Position numbers and translations under genes: made by a program. Positions 5,329 to 5,680 of a DNA stretch of 5,680 nt are shown here, in pieces. The DNA is taken from assembly GCA_947455695.1 (NCBI GenBank), contig CANGRN010000122.1:1-5680 (forward strand). The letters run 5' to 3'. How positions within the stretch are numbered: position 1 is the stretch's first letter; each line of letters starts with the position of its first letter. The notes beneath the pieces were generated by a model. It made no database searches, was not told where the DNA came from, and saw nothing but the letters and a program-made list of their open reading frames with translations. Source of the DNA: Alphaproteobacteria bacterium (lineage in GTDB: Bacteria; Pseudomonadota; Alphaproteobacteria; Micropepsales; Micropepsaceae).

Positions 5329-5680
5329 ATGGCAGGTACTGTGGCCGCCAACCGGCTGGAACTTTTGCAGATTGCCGACGCCGTCGCGCGCGACAAGTCC
5401 ATCGACAAGCAGGTGGTCCTGACCGCGATGGAAGAGGCGATGCAGCGCGCCGCCAAGGCCCATTACGGCACCGAGAACGACATCAAGGTCGATATCGACC
5501 CCAAGACGGGCGAGACCCATGTCTCGCGCTATCTGCATGTCGTGGAGATGGTCGAGAACGACAAGACCGAAATTTCCCTGGTCGATGCGCGCAAGCGCAA
5601 CCCCGATGCCCAGATCAGCGACATCATCGCCGAAACCCTGCCGCCGGTGGACTTCAACCGCATCAATGCCCAGAACGCCA
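5329..5680 (+). CDS. nusA: Transcription termination/antitermination factor NusA, N-terminal part
   Basis: NusA binds RNA polymerase and modulates pausing, termination and antitermination. Only the first 117 residues are in the window and the frame runs off the right edge without a stop, so this is truncation by the window rather than a broken gene. The visible part belongs to the polymerase-binding N-terminal domain: NRLELLQIADAVARDKSIDK (8-27), VVLTAMEEAMQRAAKAHYG (29-47), then DIKVDIDPKTGETHVSRYLHVV (51-72) and ETLPPVDFNRINAQNA (102-117), all as in alphaproteobacterial NusA. The S1 and KH domains would follow outside. AGGAG at 5317-5321 lies 7 bases before ATG. The gene follows the rimP stop by a single base. 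Confidence 0.97.
   Translation, partial: MAGTVAANRLELLQIADAVARDKSIDKQVVLTAMEEAMQRAAKAHYGTENDIKVDIDPKTGETHVSRYLHVVEMVENDKTEISLVDARKRNPDAQISDIIAETLPPVDFNRINAQNA

Noticed and set aside
1..5680. Mobile elements, CRISPR arrays, tRNA or rRNA genes, toxin-antitoxin or phage-defence genes
   Set aside because: No direct-repeat arrays, transposase or integrase motifs, or tRNA-like cloverleaf sequences were seen. Nearly all the DNA is taken up by recognisable housekeeping-type genes.

Overview
The window is a GC-rich stretch of ordinary bacterial chromosome, most likely from an alphaproteobacterium. Three things point that way. An MmcB-type protein is present, a family best known from Caulobacter and its relatives. 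RimP, NusA and MetK read like alphaproteobacterial versions. The order metK-trmB-(small ORF)-rimP-nusA also fits that class. I cannot name a genus. There are no transposases, integrases, CRISPR repeats, tRNAs or rRNAs, and no clear sign of recent transfer.

The layout is two divergent transcription units. Leftward, from about 2390 down to 1, run hisB (imidazoleglycerol-phosphate dehydratase), an mmcB-like PD-(D/E)XK DNA-repair protein, a MmcQ/YjbR-fold protein, and a PAP2-family integral membrane enzyme cut off by the left edge. The gaps are 43, 6 and 37 bp, so they could form one operon. Rightward, from about 2425 to the end, run metK (S-adenosylmethionine synthetase), trmB (SAM-dependent tRNA m7G46 methyltransferase), an 84-residue single-pass membrane protein of unknown function that overlaps trmB by 4 bp, rimP (30S maturation factor) and the start of nusA, cut off by the right edge.

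The 151-bp hisB/metK intergenic region is the main regulatory stretch. It holds a perfect 10-bp inverted repeat with a 4-bp centre (2401-2424) and a third related half-site upstream (2387-2398), which looks like a transcription-factor operator for metK and possibly hisB. A 15-bp-stem hairpin lies between metK and trmB and could work as a partial terminator or attenuator.

Functionally, MetK makes the SAM that TrmB uses. RimP and NusA belong to the widespread ribosome-maturation and transcription-factor cluster that usually continues to infB. hisB appears without other his genes in view, next to DNA-repair-type genes. I see no strong candidate for a new multi-gene system. The points most worth a second look are the metK operator, the metK-trmB hairpin, the small trmB-coupled membrane protein, the rimP start and the isolated position of hisB.
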